Program-made: the position numbers and the translations under genes
From: Cypionkella psychrotolerans
GTDB lineage: Bacteria > Pseudomonadota > Alphaproteobacteria > Rhodobacterales > Rhodobacteraceae
DNA length: 64,000 nucleotides
Assembly (NCBI RefSeq): GCF_001294535.1
Contig: NZ_LGIC01000017.1
Coordinates: forward strand, 39,981 to 103,980
Reading direction: 5' to 3'
The notes under the pieces: model-generated
Seen by the model: only the letters and a program-made list of their open reading frames with translations
Told to the model about the DNA's origin: nothing
Databases searched by the model: none
Shown: positions 50,351 through 59,608 of the stretch, in pieces
Layout of the letters: each line of letters begins with the position of its first letter
Position numbering within the stretch: the first letter of the stretch is position 1

Positions 50351-50983
50351 TCAGATCAGCAGGCCCGCGTGCCTTGCGCCTGCCAGCAGGTTATCGGCGA
50401 GATGATGCGCCCAGCGGCCTTGGCTGGGGACCACGTCGGGGACTTGCACCACGAAACAGCCGGCGCGGTGGGCGGCTTCTGCGCCGGTTTCACTGTCTTC
50501 AAACACCAGGCATCGCGCAGGCGAAACACCTAGTTTTTCGGCGGCCAGAAGGTAGGGCGCGGGGTTAGGTTTGGGGGCGGTCACGTCATCGACGGTGATG
50601 ATCAGATCGAACATCTCAGCTATCCCTGCGACTTCCAGCTTGTGATGCGCCTCGCTCCGCCCCGAGGAGGTGACAAGAGCCATCGGCAGCAGGCGGGCTT
50701 GCAGCAGATCCATCGCCCCGGCTTTGAGGTTCAGGCCATTGAGATCCATGGCGGCGCGGAAGCCACCTTGCCACAAAGGATGCAACGCCTCGGGGTCAAC
50801 CGCGGGCATCGCGGCGCTGATGATTTTGCCGCCTGTCGGCAGATCGACGCCGACGAGTTGGTGCAAAAACGCCTCGGTCACCGGATGGCCCAATTCGGCA
50901 AAGGCGGCGAGGCCGGAGGCCATGGCAAGGCTTTCGGTGTCGATCAACGTGCCGTCAAGGTCGAAGAAAATCGCGTCAAACAT
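50351..50983 (-). CDS. HAD family phosphatase (beta-phosphoglucomutase-like)
   Basis: 210 residues. Motif I DLDGTL (nucleophile D8, acid D10), motif II TSS, motif III Lys in PKPNP, and motif IV EDSETG are all present, with an alpha-helical cap between. Members act on sugar phosphates, phosphoglycolate or nucleotides; substrate not predictable. ATG at 50983. It lies downstream of, and on the same strand as, the cyclic-nucleotide phosphodiesterase gene, 64 bp apart, so they may share a transcript. Confidence 0.9.
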   Translation of the reverse strand: MFDAIFFDLDGTLIDTESLAMASGLAAFAELGHPVTEAFLHQLVGVDLPTGGKIISAAMPAVDPEALHPLWQGGFRAAMDLNGLNLKAGAMDLLQARLLPMALVTSSGRSEAHHKLEVAGIAEMFDLIITVDDVTAPKPNPAPYLLAAEKLGVSPARCLVFEDSETGAEAAHRAGCFVVQVPDVVPSQGRWAHHLADNLLAGARHAGLLI

Positions 50984-51047
50984 CGTAAGCCCCGGTTGTC
51001 GGCCCCAGTTATCCGCGGCCCCAGTTATCTGCCGCCCTCATAGCCGA

Positions 51048-52955
51048 TCACAGATACAGGCGAAAGCGGCGAAAGCCGGTGGCAAGCTGCATGAGCGGTT
51101 CCAGCCGCAAATGCGGCACCTGGGCCAGATGGGCTTCGGCATTGGGGCTGAGATCCAGCGTCACCGTGCTGCCGGGCATCGACACAAAGCGCCAGTCGAA
51201 GGGGGCGGGCGCAGGGATGCCGCCGCTGCGCAGATAGGCGGCCAGCATCTCGCGGTTGCCCTCGGCCCCCTCGTAGACCACTTGTGCTGTGCCGGTGCCG
51301 GGGAAGCCGATGCCGCCCGCAGCGCGGTAGTTGTTGGTGGCCAAGGCAAAGATCTGCTCGGGGCGCACTGCTTGGCCTTGATAGCGCAGATCGCGGATAC
51401 GCCGGGCCTCGGGGGCAATCACCCGGCCAAAAGTATTGAAGCGCGGCGGCTCGGTCAGGTCGATCTGATAGCTGAGACCGTGGATGGTGTCGAAATTGAA
51501 GCTGGGGAAATCTTCGTCGATCAGCGCGGCGTCAACGGCACCGGGCGCGATCTGATGATACAGGCTGACCGAGCGTTCCAGCCAATCGTAGAGGTCTTGG
51601 CCGCTGACCCGCAGGCAGGACAGGCTGTTGGGATGGATGTAGAGATCACTGACATGGCGAGTCAGCAGCGGGCCTGCCGGGATGTCGGTGTAGTTTTCAG
51701 GCCCACCGCGCCCGCCCGCCTTGAACGGAGCGACAGCGGAGAGGAGCGGCAAGTTGGCCAGCGCTGTGCCCACCAGCACCCGCCTCAGATGATCCGCCTG
51801 CGCCGCCGCCACCAGCGCCAGCGGCGGACTTTGCGTCAGCAGGGCGAAATGGCTGTTCAGTGCGATTGGGCTGTGGCCGATTTCGATATCGGTACGCGCC
51901 AGCAGGGCCTCATGCGCCGGACGGGCGATTTCGACAATCGCGGCGTCGTCGCTGACCAGCGCTTCGACCTGCCCGGTCACCGGATCACGCCTTGAGACCG
52001 GCCGGATTTCGGCCCCGAAGCCAGCAATCCGCCAGCCTTTGCTGCTGTGGCGCAGGGTGAGATCAATCACCCCCAGATGCGAGCCGAAAAACCCCGGCAT
52101 CACGGCGGGTTTCCCGGCCAGATCGGGACGGCTGGCGGTGGGAAAGGTCAGATGGGTGTGGCCCGCAATCACCACGTCGATGCCGTCAATTTCGGCCAAA
52201 GCTGAGCTCGCGTTCTCGGCCCCCGGCTCGGCCTCTGCTTCGCCGATGCCGGAATGTGACAGCGCTATGATCAGATCGGCGCCGCGCGCGCGCAGCTCGG
52301 GCACCAGATGGCGGGCGGAAGCTGTGATGTCATCCACCGAGGCACGGCTTTTCAGGTAGCGCTTTTCCCAGACCGTGGTTTGCGGCGGAATGAAGCCCAG
52401 TATGGCGATTTTGAGGCGGTGCAGCTTGCCGTGGCGGTCGCGCAGATCACGGTGCAGCAGCAGATAGGGCGCGGCCAGCGGCGCACCTCGGGTGGGTTTG
52501 AAGTAGAGGTTCGAGCAGACGATGGGAAAGCGGGTGGCGGCCAGCGAGCGGCGCAAAAAGCCCAAACCATGGCCGAATTCGTGATTGCCCAGCGCCACCG
52601 CATCGTAATCCAGCGCATTCATCGCCGCGATCATCGGATGCGCATGCAGCGGGCGGCCCGAGCGCAGCAGCGGCGTGGTTTCGGCAATGAAATCGCCCAG
52701 CACGGTGCCGTGCAGAAAGTCGCCATTGTCAAACAGCAGGCTCTGCGGGCGCTCAAACCGGGCTTTGTGGATCAGGGTGGCCACGCGGGCGAGACCGCGC
52801 TGTGGGCAGGGACGGCTGGTGTGGTAATCCCACGCCAGCAGATTGGCATGCAGATCCGAGGTCGCAAGGATGCGCAGATCAATCACCGGGCCGCCAATGG
52901 TGCCCGATACCGCACCACGCTCGTTCGCAAAGCTGTATTGCACCGTAAATCCCAT
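51048..52955 (-). CDS. 2',3'-cyclic-nucleotide 2'-phosphodiesterase / 3'-nucleotidase
   Basis: 635 residues with a calcineurin-like metallophosphoesterase domain (SDLHANL, NGDFLHG, GNHEFGHG, ALSHSG, AGHTHLTFP) and a 5'-nucleotidase C-terminal domain (ending with ATNNYRAAGGIGFPG). It resembles CpdB, which degrades 2',3'-cyclic nucleotides from RNA breakdown. CpdB is periplasmic, yet no signal peptide is visible from this start, so either the true start is elsewhere or the protein is cytoplasmic. The frame upstream offers no obvious export signal. Confidence 0.9.
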   Translation of the reverse strand: MGFTVQYSFANERGAVSGTIGGPVIDLRILATSDLHANLLAWDYHTSRPCPQRGLARVATLIHKARFERPQSLLFDNGDFLHGTVLGDFIAETTPLLRSGRPLHAHPMIAAMNALDYDAVALGNHEFGHGLGFLRRSLAATRFPIVCSNLYFKPTRGAPLAAPYLLLHRDLRDRHGKLHRLKIAILGFIPPQTTVWEKRYLKSRASVDDITASARHLVPELRARGADLIIALSHSGIGEAEAEPGAENASSALAEIDGIDVVIAGHTHLTFPTASRPDLAGKPAVMPGFFGSHLGVIDLTLRHSSKGWRIAGFGAEIRPVSRRDPVTGQVEALVSDDAAIVEIARPAHEALLARTDIEIGHSPIALNSHFALLTQSPPLALVAAAQADHLRRVLVGTALANLPLLSAVAPFKAGGRGGPENYTDIPAGPLLTRHVSDLYIHPNSLSCLRVSGQDLYDWLERSVSLYHQIAPGAVDAALIDEDFPSFNFDTIHGLSYQIDLTEPPRFNTFGRVIAPEARRIRDLRYQGQAVRPEQIFALATNNYRAAGGIGFPGTGTAQVVYEGAEGNREMLAAYLRSGGIPAPAPFDWRFVSMPGSTVTLDLSPNAEAHLAQVPHLRLEPLMQLATGFRRFRLYL

Positions 52956-53175
52956 TCCCCGACGCAGCGAGAGGCCTGATCTGTGTCAGGATTTTCTCCC
53001 CTTGGTTTAGCGTCTCATCCTAAACTGCCGAAAGGAAGGTGAAATTCGCGGCTAGTCGAAAAGTTTCACCTTCAAGTTGCATATTTGATCGGCTGGGTTG
53101 GATTTGACACGGGGTGCGGCGAATTGCCCTATCCGGTGTTCCATGCGATGAACGGCGCAAAGCGGGAGTGCGGCG

Positions 53176-54126
53176 ATGCGATTGGCGGAAACGGTGACAT
53201 TTGGCGGCTCGGGTCTGGATCGGGCGGCGGCTTTGCGCAGCGATCCGGTGCGGATGGCAGAGCTGTTGGCGGACGGGCGGGTGTTGCCGATCTGGCGCGG
53301 TAAGCCGTTGATTGTGGCGCAGAATGGCTTGGGGTGGGTGGCGGCGGATAGCGTGGTTTTGGGTGCTGGGGAGCCGGTGTTTCTGGGGCTGGATGACGGC
53401 GTGGCGTGGTTTGCGCAGGATATTTCGGGCTGGGAGCCGGAGGTGCTGGAGGCCAGCCAGCCTGCCGGATTTGTCGATGCCAATCGGCAAGGCCACCCTG
53501 CCCTGCCGGAAGATCACGCGTTTGAGGATTTGCGCGGCGTGATGGCGCTGTTGACCCCGCGTGAGGCGGAATTGGCGGCAACGGCGAAGGCGGTGCTGCA
53601 ATGGCACAGCACGCATCGGTTTTGCTCTAGCTGTGGTGTGGCATCGGTGATGAGCCATGCCGGTTGGCAGCGGTCTTGCCCCGCTTGCCATGCCCAGCAT
53701 TTTCCGCGCACCGATCCGGTGGTGATCATGCTGGTCACGCGTGGCAATAAGCTGTTGCTGGGGCGGTCTGCGCCTTGGCCGGAAGGGATGTATTCGCTGT
53801 TGGCGGGGTTTGTCGAACCCGGCGAGACGCTGGAGGCGGCGGTGCGGCGTGAGGTGTTTGAGGAGACCGGGATCACCACTGGGGCGGTGCGGTATTTGGC
53901 CTCACAGCCTTGGCCGTTTCCGGCCTCGTTGATGTTCGGCTGCATTGCGGAGGCGACCTCGGATGAGATCACGCTGGACCCTGCCGAGTTGGAAGATGCG
54001 CTGTGGGTGAGCCGCGAGGAATTGGTTGAGGTGATGGCGGGGCAGCATCCAAAGATTAAACCGGGGCGCAAAGGTGCGATTGCGCAGTTTCTGATGGGTA
54101 ATTTCCTTGCAGAACGGCTGGATTGA
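53176..54126 (+). CDS. nudC: NAD(+) diphosphatase / RNA decapping hydrolase NudC
   Basis: 316 residues. A zinc ribbon (CSSCG...CPACH, about 150-172) precedes the Nudix domain with box GFVEPGETLEAAVRREVFEE (split as G-x5-E-x7-RE-x2-EE) and the NudC-specific SQPWPFP motif. It hydrolyses NADH to NMNH plus AMP and removes NAD caps from RNA. ATG at 53176 with GGGAG 8 nt upstream. Monocistronic or with the SRPBCC gene 81 bp downstream. Confidence 0.94.
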   Translation: MRLAETVTFGGSGLDRAAALRSDPVRMAELLADGRVLPIWRGKPLIVAQNGLGWVAADSVVLGAGEPVFLGLDDGVAWFAQDISGWEPEVLEASQPAGFVDANRQGHPALPEDHAFEDLRGVMALLTPREAELAATAKAVLQWHSTHRFCSSCGVASVMSHAGWQRSCPACHAQHFPRTDPVVIMLVTRGNKLLLGRSAPWPEGMYSLLAGFVEPGETLEAAVRREVFEETGITTGAVRYLASQPWPFPASLMFGCIAEATSDEITLDPAELEDALWVSREELVEVMAGQHPKIKPGRKGAIAQFLMGNFLAERLD

Positions 54127-54207
54127 TCGTTATTCCTAGCGCGTTAACGATTTGGCTGCGCCTGTTGGCAGATAAAAACAAGAACAAGCAAGGCTGGGGG
54201 ACAGGCG

Positions 54208-54681
54208 ATGCGGTTTGCGACAAAGCAGGATATTGAAGCGCCGATCGCAGATGTGTTTCGGATCATCTCGGATTTCGAGGCTTGGGAGCGGGCGGCGATG
54301 CGTCGCGGCGCGGAAGTATCGCGTATCGACAAGCTGCGGGCGGTGGCAGCAGGGATGCGTTGGGCGGCGCGGTTTTCCTATCGCAGCAAGCCGCGCAACA
54401 TGGAGCTGGAGCTGACCCAGATTGAACCCTCAACATTATTGCGCTTTGCCGGGATTTCGCAGGCGATTGAGGGGGTTGCCTCGATTGATCTGATGGAGTT
54501 GGGTGGCAAACGCACCCGGATGCATGTGGTCTTAGAAATCTCACCGCGCAGCCTGACCGCGCGGTTGTTCCTGCAATCTTTGCGGCTGGCGCGGGCGCGG
54601 ATTGATCGCAAGTTTGATCAGCGGGCGGCACAGTTGGCGGCTGAGATTGAGGCACGGTATCGGGCGGTGAAGAAGTATTGA
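54208..54681 (+). CDS. SRPBCC-fold protein
   Basis: 157 residues with the START-like pattern: an N-terminal strand (ATKQDIEAPIADVFRIISDFEAWERAA) and long C-terminal helices rich in Arg/Lys. Such proteins bind hydrophobic ligands in a cavity; the ligand is unknown. GGGGGA precedes the ATG. The family call is by pattern only and no partner is evident. Confidence 0.72.
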   Translation: MRFATKQDIEAPIADVFRIISDFEAWERAAMRRGAEVSRIDKLRAVAAGMRWAARFSYRSKPRNMELELTQIEPSTLLRFAGISQAIEGVASIDLMELGGKRTRMHVVLEISPRSLTARLFLQSLRLARARIDRKFDQRAAQLAAEIEARYRAVKKY

Positions 54682-54914
54682 GGCGGGGCGCCCGAGGGCG
54701 AAGCGTTTTCCCAATGCTGGCACAGGGCTGCGCCTGACCGCCGGGTGAGCGAGCCACGTTGGTTCTAGGCGGTTTATGTCTCAGCAATCCCCCAGATGTT
54801 CTAGGCGAGACACTGCAATAGCGCCCGCCCGAGGGGGCGGTCAGGCGCTGCCCGGCGGCGCAAAAGCGCCTTGATTCCGGGCTAGGCTGGTGTGCTTGGC
54901 AGGCGCAGGGGAGG
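54682..54914. other. Intergenic region with an 18-bp inverted repeat
   Basis: GGGCTGCGCCTGACCGCC (54725-54742) and its near-perfect reverse complement at 54836-54853 (17 of 18) enclose 93 nt that contain the direct repeat GTTCTAGGCG twice and a TCTC / GAGA pair. No gene is supported. Convergent gap between the SRPBCC gene and pheA. A structured RNA or a miniature repeat element is possible. Confidence 0.6.
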
Positions 54915-55745
54915 TCAGTCCCTACGACGATCGGCGGGGTAGACGCCCAAGATATCGACCTGCGTTGAGAAGTAGCGCAGTTCTTCCAGCGCGCGTTTGA
55001 CCGGGGCGTCTTCGGGGTGGCCCTCAATATCGGCGTAAAACTCGGTCGCGGTGAAGGAGCCTCCGACCATATAGCTTTCCAGCTTGGTCATGTTGATGCC
55101 GTTGGTGGCAAAGCCGCCCATGGCCTTGTACAAAGCCGCCGGGATGTTGCGCACCCGGAAGGTGAAGGTGGTGATCATCTCCTTGGCGCGGCGGGTGTCA
55201 TCCGGCGTGCGGCTCATCACCAGAAAGCGGGTGGTGTTGTTGGCGTGATCCTCGATATGCGGAGCCAGCACATCAAGGCCATAGATTGAAGCTGCGAGTT
55301 CGCTGGCCAAGGCGGCTTTGGTCACATCACGGCCTTCAGCCACTTCGCGCGCGGCGCGGGCGTTGTCGGAACTGACCTTGCCCTTGATGCCGTGGGCTTT
55401 CAGAAACCCTGCGCATTGCGGCAGGATCACCACATGACCATGGGCTTCTTTCACATCCGCCAATTTCGCCCCCGGCAGGCCGAGCAGGTTCACATGCACC
55501 CGCACGAAGGCTTCATCGACGATATGCAGGCCTGCACGCGGCAAAAGCGAATGGACGTCGGCAACCCGGCCATAGGTGGAGTTTTCCACCGCCAACATGC
55601 CCAATTCAACCTCGCCCGAGCGAGTCAGTTCGACCACATCTTCAAAAGTGGTGCAGGGAAATGCTTCCATATCGGGCCGTGCCTGCTGGCACGCCTGATG
55701 CGAATAGGCCCCCAATTCACCCTGAAACGCGATACGCCCTGACAT
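54915..55745 (-). CDS. pheA: Prephenate dehydratase
   Basis: 276 residues of monofunctional prephenate dehydratase: IAFQGELGAYSHQA at the N terminus, VENSTYGRV, NNTTRFLVMSR with the catalytic Thr, and a C-terminal ACT domain (NIPAALYKAMGGFATNGINMTKLESYMVGG region) for phenylalanine feedback control. It turns prephenate into phenylpyruvate. A GTG three codons upstream is possible, but the ATG at 55745 has GGAG at the better distance. Divergent from cycM. Confidence 0.94.
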   Translation of the reverse strand: MSGRIAFQGELGAYSHQACQQARPDMEAFPCTTFEDVVELTRSGEVELGMLAVENSTYGRVADVHSLLPRAGLHIVDEAFVRVHVNLLGLPGAKLADVKEAHGHVVILPQCAGFLKAHGIKGKVSSDNARAAREVAEGRDVTKAALASELAASIYGLDVLAPHIEDHANNTTRFLVMSRTPDDTRRAKEMITTFTFRVRNIPAALYKAMGGFATNGINMTKLESYMVGGSFTATEFYADIEGHPEDAPVKRALEELRYFSTQVDILGVYPADRRRD

Positions 55746-55893
55746 TTCGAACACTCCGCCGTAAAAAGCCCCGCATTGGGGCTATTGGTCGCGCTACTAC
55801 ACCTTGAAAGAAGGCGGGGGAAGCGGGTAGATAACCCCAAATCAGGTTCCGGCTTTGCAGCCCACCCAAACACGACCCGAAGGAAGGCGCGAC

Positions 55894-56415
55894 ATGTTCG
55901 ACACGATGACTTTGACCAAGGTGACCGGCGCGGTCTGTGGCTCGCTTCTTGTATATCTGTTCATTTCCTGGGCCGGTGAAGCGGTTTACGGCGGTGGCGC
56001 TGAAAGCCATGGCGGCGAAGAAGTGGCGCAGGCCTATTCGATTGCGGTCGATGATGCAGCCCCTGCCGATGGTGCAGCCGCCGAAGGCCCGCCTTGGGCG
56101 GAAGTGTTCGCGGCGGCTGATCCGGCAGCTGGCGAGAAAGTGTTCAAGAAATGCGCGGCTTGCCACAAGGTGGATGGCAGCAACGGCACCGGTCCGCATC
56201 TGAACGGTGTGGTTGGCCGGGCACGCGGCTCGGTTGAGGGCTTTGCCTATTCCGACGGCATGGCCTCGGTGCATGAGCCGTGGACGCCAGAGCTGATCGA
56301 AGTGTTCCTGCTGAACCCGAAGGCCGATGTCAAAGGCACCAAGATGGGTTTTGCCGGTTTGCCGAAAATCGAAGACCGCGCCAATGTGATCGCCTATCTG
56401 GCGACGCTGAAGTAA
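55894..56415 (+). CDS. cycM: Membrane-anchored c-type cytochrome CycM
   Basis: 173 residues. An uncleaved N-terminal anchor helix ([19 protein letters not shown]), an acidic Ala-rich linker, and a class I cytochrome c domain with heme motif CAACH and axial Met in KMGF. This is the Paracoccus cytochrome c552/CycM architecture, which carries electrons from the bc1 complex to terminal oxidases at the membrane. ATG at 55894 with GAAGG upstream. The divergent neighbour pheA is commonly found next to cycM in the family. Confidence 0.92.
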   Translation: MFDTMTLTKVTGAVCGSLLVYLFISWAGEAVYGGGAESHGGEEVAQAYSIAVDDAAPADGAAAEGPPWAEVFAAADPAAGEKVFKKCAACHKVDGSNGTGPHLNGVVGRARGSVEGFAYSDGMASVHEPWTPELIEVFLLNPKADVKGTKMGFAGLPKIEDRANVIAYLATLK

Positions 56416-56433
56416 ATATACGGCAGATTGCCG

Positions 56434-56463
56434 GGAAAGGCCGCTCTTTCGGGCGGCTTTTCC
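56434..56463 (+). terminator. Terminator after cycM
   Basis: Eleven-base stem GGAAAGGCCGC / GCGGCTTTTCC with one G-U pair and an 8-nt loop. The right arm carries the T-run. Confidence 0.75.
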
Positions 56464-56590
56464 ATTTTCACGGGGTTGGAAGCCGGGACGCGGCTGCGAT
56501 CACACATTCGCGCCTTGTGGCGTGCGCGGGTTCCGATTTAGCATGTGCAGCAATGGCCGCAGCATAGCGGCGGATGGCAGGAGGTCGGGG

Positions 56591-58456
56591 ATGCGGCAGA
56601 TCAGAGCGGGCTTGGTGGCGGTGCTGGTTTTTGGCGCAGGGTCCGCGTTTGCCGATGAAGCCAAGGTGATCACCGCGCATGGCATCTCGACCTTTGGCAC
56701 GCTGAAATACCCTGCCGACTTCAAGCATCTGGATTATGTGAACCCTGATGCCCCGAAGGGTGGCGAGATTTCGGAATGGTATCCCGGCACCTTTGACAGC
56801 GTGAACCCCTATTCGGTGAAAGGTGTCGCGGCGGTTGCCTCATCCATCTTCTACGAAAGCATCCTCGTCAGCCCCGCAGATGAGATTGGGGCGGCCTATT
56901 GTTTGATGTGCGAGACGATGGAATACCCCGAGGATCGCTCTTGGGTGATTTTCCATCTGCGCCATGATGTGAAATTCTCGGATGGCAGCCCGATGACCGC
57001 CGCCGATGTGGTATTCAGCTATGAGATGTTCCGTGATAAGGGCATCGCGGAATACCGCTCGGTGTTTAACCAGAAGTTCCAGTCGGTTGAGGCACTGGAC
57101 GATTATACGGTGAAGTTTGTCTTCACTCCCGGCACGCCGTTCCGCGATATGCCCGCGATTGCGGGCAGCCTGACCATCATGTCAAAGGCAGATTACGAGG
57201 CCAACAAGCGCGATCTGGAAGACAGCACGTTAAAGCCGTTTCTGGGCACCAGCCCCTATGTGCTGGACAGCCTGAAGCCCGGTCAGCAGATTATTTACAA
57301 GCGTAACCCGGAGTATTGGGGGGCGAACCATCCGCTTTCGGTGGGCCAGAACAACTTTGACCGCATCCGCTATGAATATTTCGGCGACGACACCGCCGCG
57401 TTTGAGGCGTTCAAGACCGGGATTTACACGTTCCGGCAAGAGAATTCATCCAAGCAATGGGCGACGGGGTATCAGTTCAGCAATCTCAGCAACGGATCGG
57501 TGATCAAGACCGAACTGCCGAACGGCAATATAGCCTCGGGTCAGGGGTTTCTGCTGAACCTGCGGCGGGAAAAGTTCCACGATCCGAAGGTGCGCGAGGC
57601 GATTGGGTTGATGTTCAACTTTGAATGGTCAAACCAGACGCTGTTCTATGGGCTGTACAGCCGGATCAATTCGATCTGGGAGAACACGCAAATGGCCGCC
57701 AAGGGCGCGCCCAGCCCCGCTGAGGTGGCGCTGTTGCAACCCTTGGTCGATGAAGGCCTGCTGCCCGCGTCGATCTTGACCGATGATGCGGTGATGGGGT
57801 CGGTGTCGACCTCGGAAAAGGGCATGGACCGGGGGAATTTGCGTAAGGCGTCTAAGCTTCTGGATGAGGCTGGCTGGGAAGTCGGCGCCGACGGTATCCG
57901 CCGCAATGCCAAGGGGGAGACGCTGAAGGTCGATTTTCTGGAAGATACCCCTGCCTTTGAACGCGTGATCAGCCCCTATGTTGAAAACCTGCGGGCTGTG
58001 GGCATAGATGCGTCGCTGAACATGATCGACCCCGCGCAGATGAGCCAGCGCACCGATCCGCCGAACTTCGATTTCGATATCATCTCGGGCAATGCGGTGA
58101 ATGGCGGATACGAGCCGGGGGGTGAGTTGAAGCAGGCCTATTCCTCGGTGACGGCGAACAATTCAACCCGCAACCGGGCGGGCTTTGCCAATCCGGCGGT
58201 GGATAAGCTGCTGGATATGGTCGAAGGCGCGAAAACCCGCGAAGAATTGGACACTGTGGTCAGCGCTTTGGACCGTGTGTTGCGCGCGCAACGGTTCTGG
58301 ATTCCGGGTTGGTTCAACGACAACTATTTTGTCGCCTATTACGACCAATACGACCACCCCGCCACGCTGCCGCCCTATGCCTTGGGCGAGCTTTCGTTCT
58401 GGTGGTTTGATCAGGCCAAGGCCGACAAGCTGAAAGCTGCGGGCGTGTTGAAATAG
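56591..58456 (+). CDS. yejA: Peptide ABC transporter substrate-binding protein YejA
   Basis: 621 residues, long for SBP family 5 and typical of YejA. After the signal peptide (IRAGLVAVLVFGAGSAFA), GISTFGTLKYPADFKHLDYVNPDAPKGG is the YejA-group hallmark (regions 28-58). It binds microcin-C-like and other peptides in the periplasm. The ATG at 56591 follows GGAGG; an upstream frame to 56522 is not needed. First gene of yejABEF, all overlapping or abutting. Confidence 0.92.
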   Translation: MRQIRAGLVAVLVFGAGSAFADEAKVITAHGISTFGTLKYPADFKHLDYVNPDAPKGGEISEWYPGTFDSVNPYSVKGVAAVASSIFYESILVSPADEIGAAYCLMCETMEYPEDRSWVIFHLRHDVKFSDGSPMTAADVVFSYEMFRDKGIAEYRSVFNQKFQSVEALDDYTVKFVFTPGTPFRDMPAIAGSLTIMSKADYEANKRDLEDSTLKPFLGTSPYVLDSLKPGQQIIYKRNPEYWGANHPLSVGQNNFDRIRYEYFGDDTAAFEAFKTGIYTFRQENSSKQWATGYQFSNLSNGSVIKTELPNGNIASGQGFLLNLRREKFHDPKVREAIGLMFNFEWSNQTLFYGLYSRINSIWENTQMAAKGAPSPAEVALLQPLVDEGLLPASILTDDAVMGSVSTSEKGMDRGNLRKASKLLDEAGWEVGADGIRRNAKGETLKVDFLEDTPAFERVISPYVENLRAVGIDASLNMIDPAQMSQRTDPPNFDFDIISGNAVNGGYEPGGELKQAYSSVTANNSTRNRAGFANPAVDKLLDMVEGAKTREELDTVVSALDRVLRAQRFWIPGWFNDNYFVAYYDQYDHPATLPPYALGELSFWWFDQAKADKLKAAGVLK

Positions 58457-59608
58457 ATGCTGGCCTATATCCTTCGGCGACTGATTTTGGTGATCCCGAC
58501 GCTGCTCGGCATCATGGTGATCAACTTTGCGCTGACGCAATTCGTCCCCGGTGGCCCGTTTGACCAGATCGAAGCGCGGATGCAGGGCTCAGGCGATTCC
58601 ATCGGCGCGGTCAGCGGGGCTGCGGGTGCAGATGCGGGCACCGATGCTGAAGGCGGCAAGGGGTATGTCGGCGCGCGTGGGCTGCCGCCCGAATTTCGCG
58701 CCAAGCTGGAGGTTGAGTTTGGCTTTGCGCGGTTCATCTGTCCGGCGGGGTATGAAGGGTCGCTGCTGAAACAGGCCAAGGATTGCCAGAAGGAAATGAT
58801 CCCGTCTTACGAGCGGTTCTTCATCATGATGGGGAAATTCATCCGCTTTGACTTTGGCCAAAGCTATTTCCGGTCTGAAAGCGTGATGGGGTTGGTGGCG
58901 GAAAAGCTGCCGGTGTCGATCACTTTGGGGCTGTGGTCGACGCTGCTGGCCTATCTGATCTCGATCCCCTTGGGCATCCGCAAGGCGGTGACGGATGGCT
59001 CGCGCTTTGACAGTTGGACCTCTGGCGTGATCATCGCGGCCTATGCGATCCCCGGCCTGTTGGTGGCGGTGATGCTGCTGGTTTTGTTCGCGGGTGGCTC
59101 GTATTGGAAGATTTTCCCGCTGCGGGGGCTGACCTCTGAGAATTTTGCGCAGTTGTCGCTGCTGGGCAAGGTGGGCGATTACCTTTGGCATATCACTTTG
59201 CCAGTGATTGCCAGCACGATTTCTTCCTTTGCCACCCTGACCTTGCTGACCAAGAACAGCTTTCTGGACGAGATCAAAAAGCAATATGTGATGACGGCGC
59301 GGGCGAAGGGATTGTCCGAACGGCGGGTGCTTTATGGTCATGTGTTTCGCAATGCCATGCTGATCGTGATCGCGGGGTTTCCGGCCTTGTTCATCGGAGT
59401 GTTTTTTGGCGGCAGTTTGATCATCGAGAACATCTTTTCGTTGGACGGTCTGGGGCAGTTGGGCTTTAAGTCGGCAGTCGAGCGGGATTATCCGGTGATC
59501 TTTGGCACCTTGTTTGCCTTTGGCCTGATGGGGCTGATCGTCGGGATTATCTCGGATCTGATGTATGTCTGGGTCGATCCCCGGATTGATTTTGAGCGGA
59601 GGGGCTGA
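58457..59608 (+). CDS. yejB: Peptide ABC transporter permease YejB
   Basis: 383 residues. [21 protein letters not shown] at the start, a periplasmic loop of about 110 residues containing two Cys, then the EAA loop [24 protein letters not shown] and four further helices. It begins directly after the yejA TAG with no gap. Channel half-subunit of the YejABEF importer. Confidence 0.93.
   Translation: MLAYILRRLILVIPTLLGIMVINFALTQFVPGGPFDQIEARMQGSGDSIGAVSGAAGADAGTDAEGGKGYVGARGLPPEFRAKLEVEFGFARFICPAGYEGSLLKQAKDCQKEMIPSYERFFIMMGKFIRFDFGQSYFRSESVMGLVAEKLPVSITLGLWSTLLAYLISIPLGIRKAVTDGSRFDSWTSGVIIAAYAIPGLLVAVMLLVLFAGGSYWKIFPLRGLTSENFAQLSLLGKVGDYLWHITLPVIASTISSFATLTLLTKNSFLDEIKKQYVMTARAKGLSERRVLYGHVFRNAMLIVIAGFPALFIGVFFGGSLIIENIFSLDGLGQLGFKSAVERDYPVIFGTLFAFGLMGLIVGIISDLMYVWVDPRIDFERRG

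Noticed and set aside
54263..55027. A 254-residue minus-strand frame across the SRPBCC gene and the pheA end
   Set aside because: It overlaps two better supported genes and is rich in Pro, Arg and Ser with no domain.
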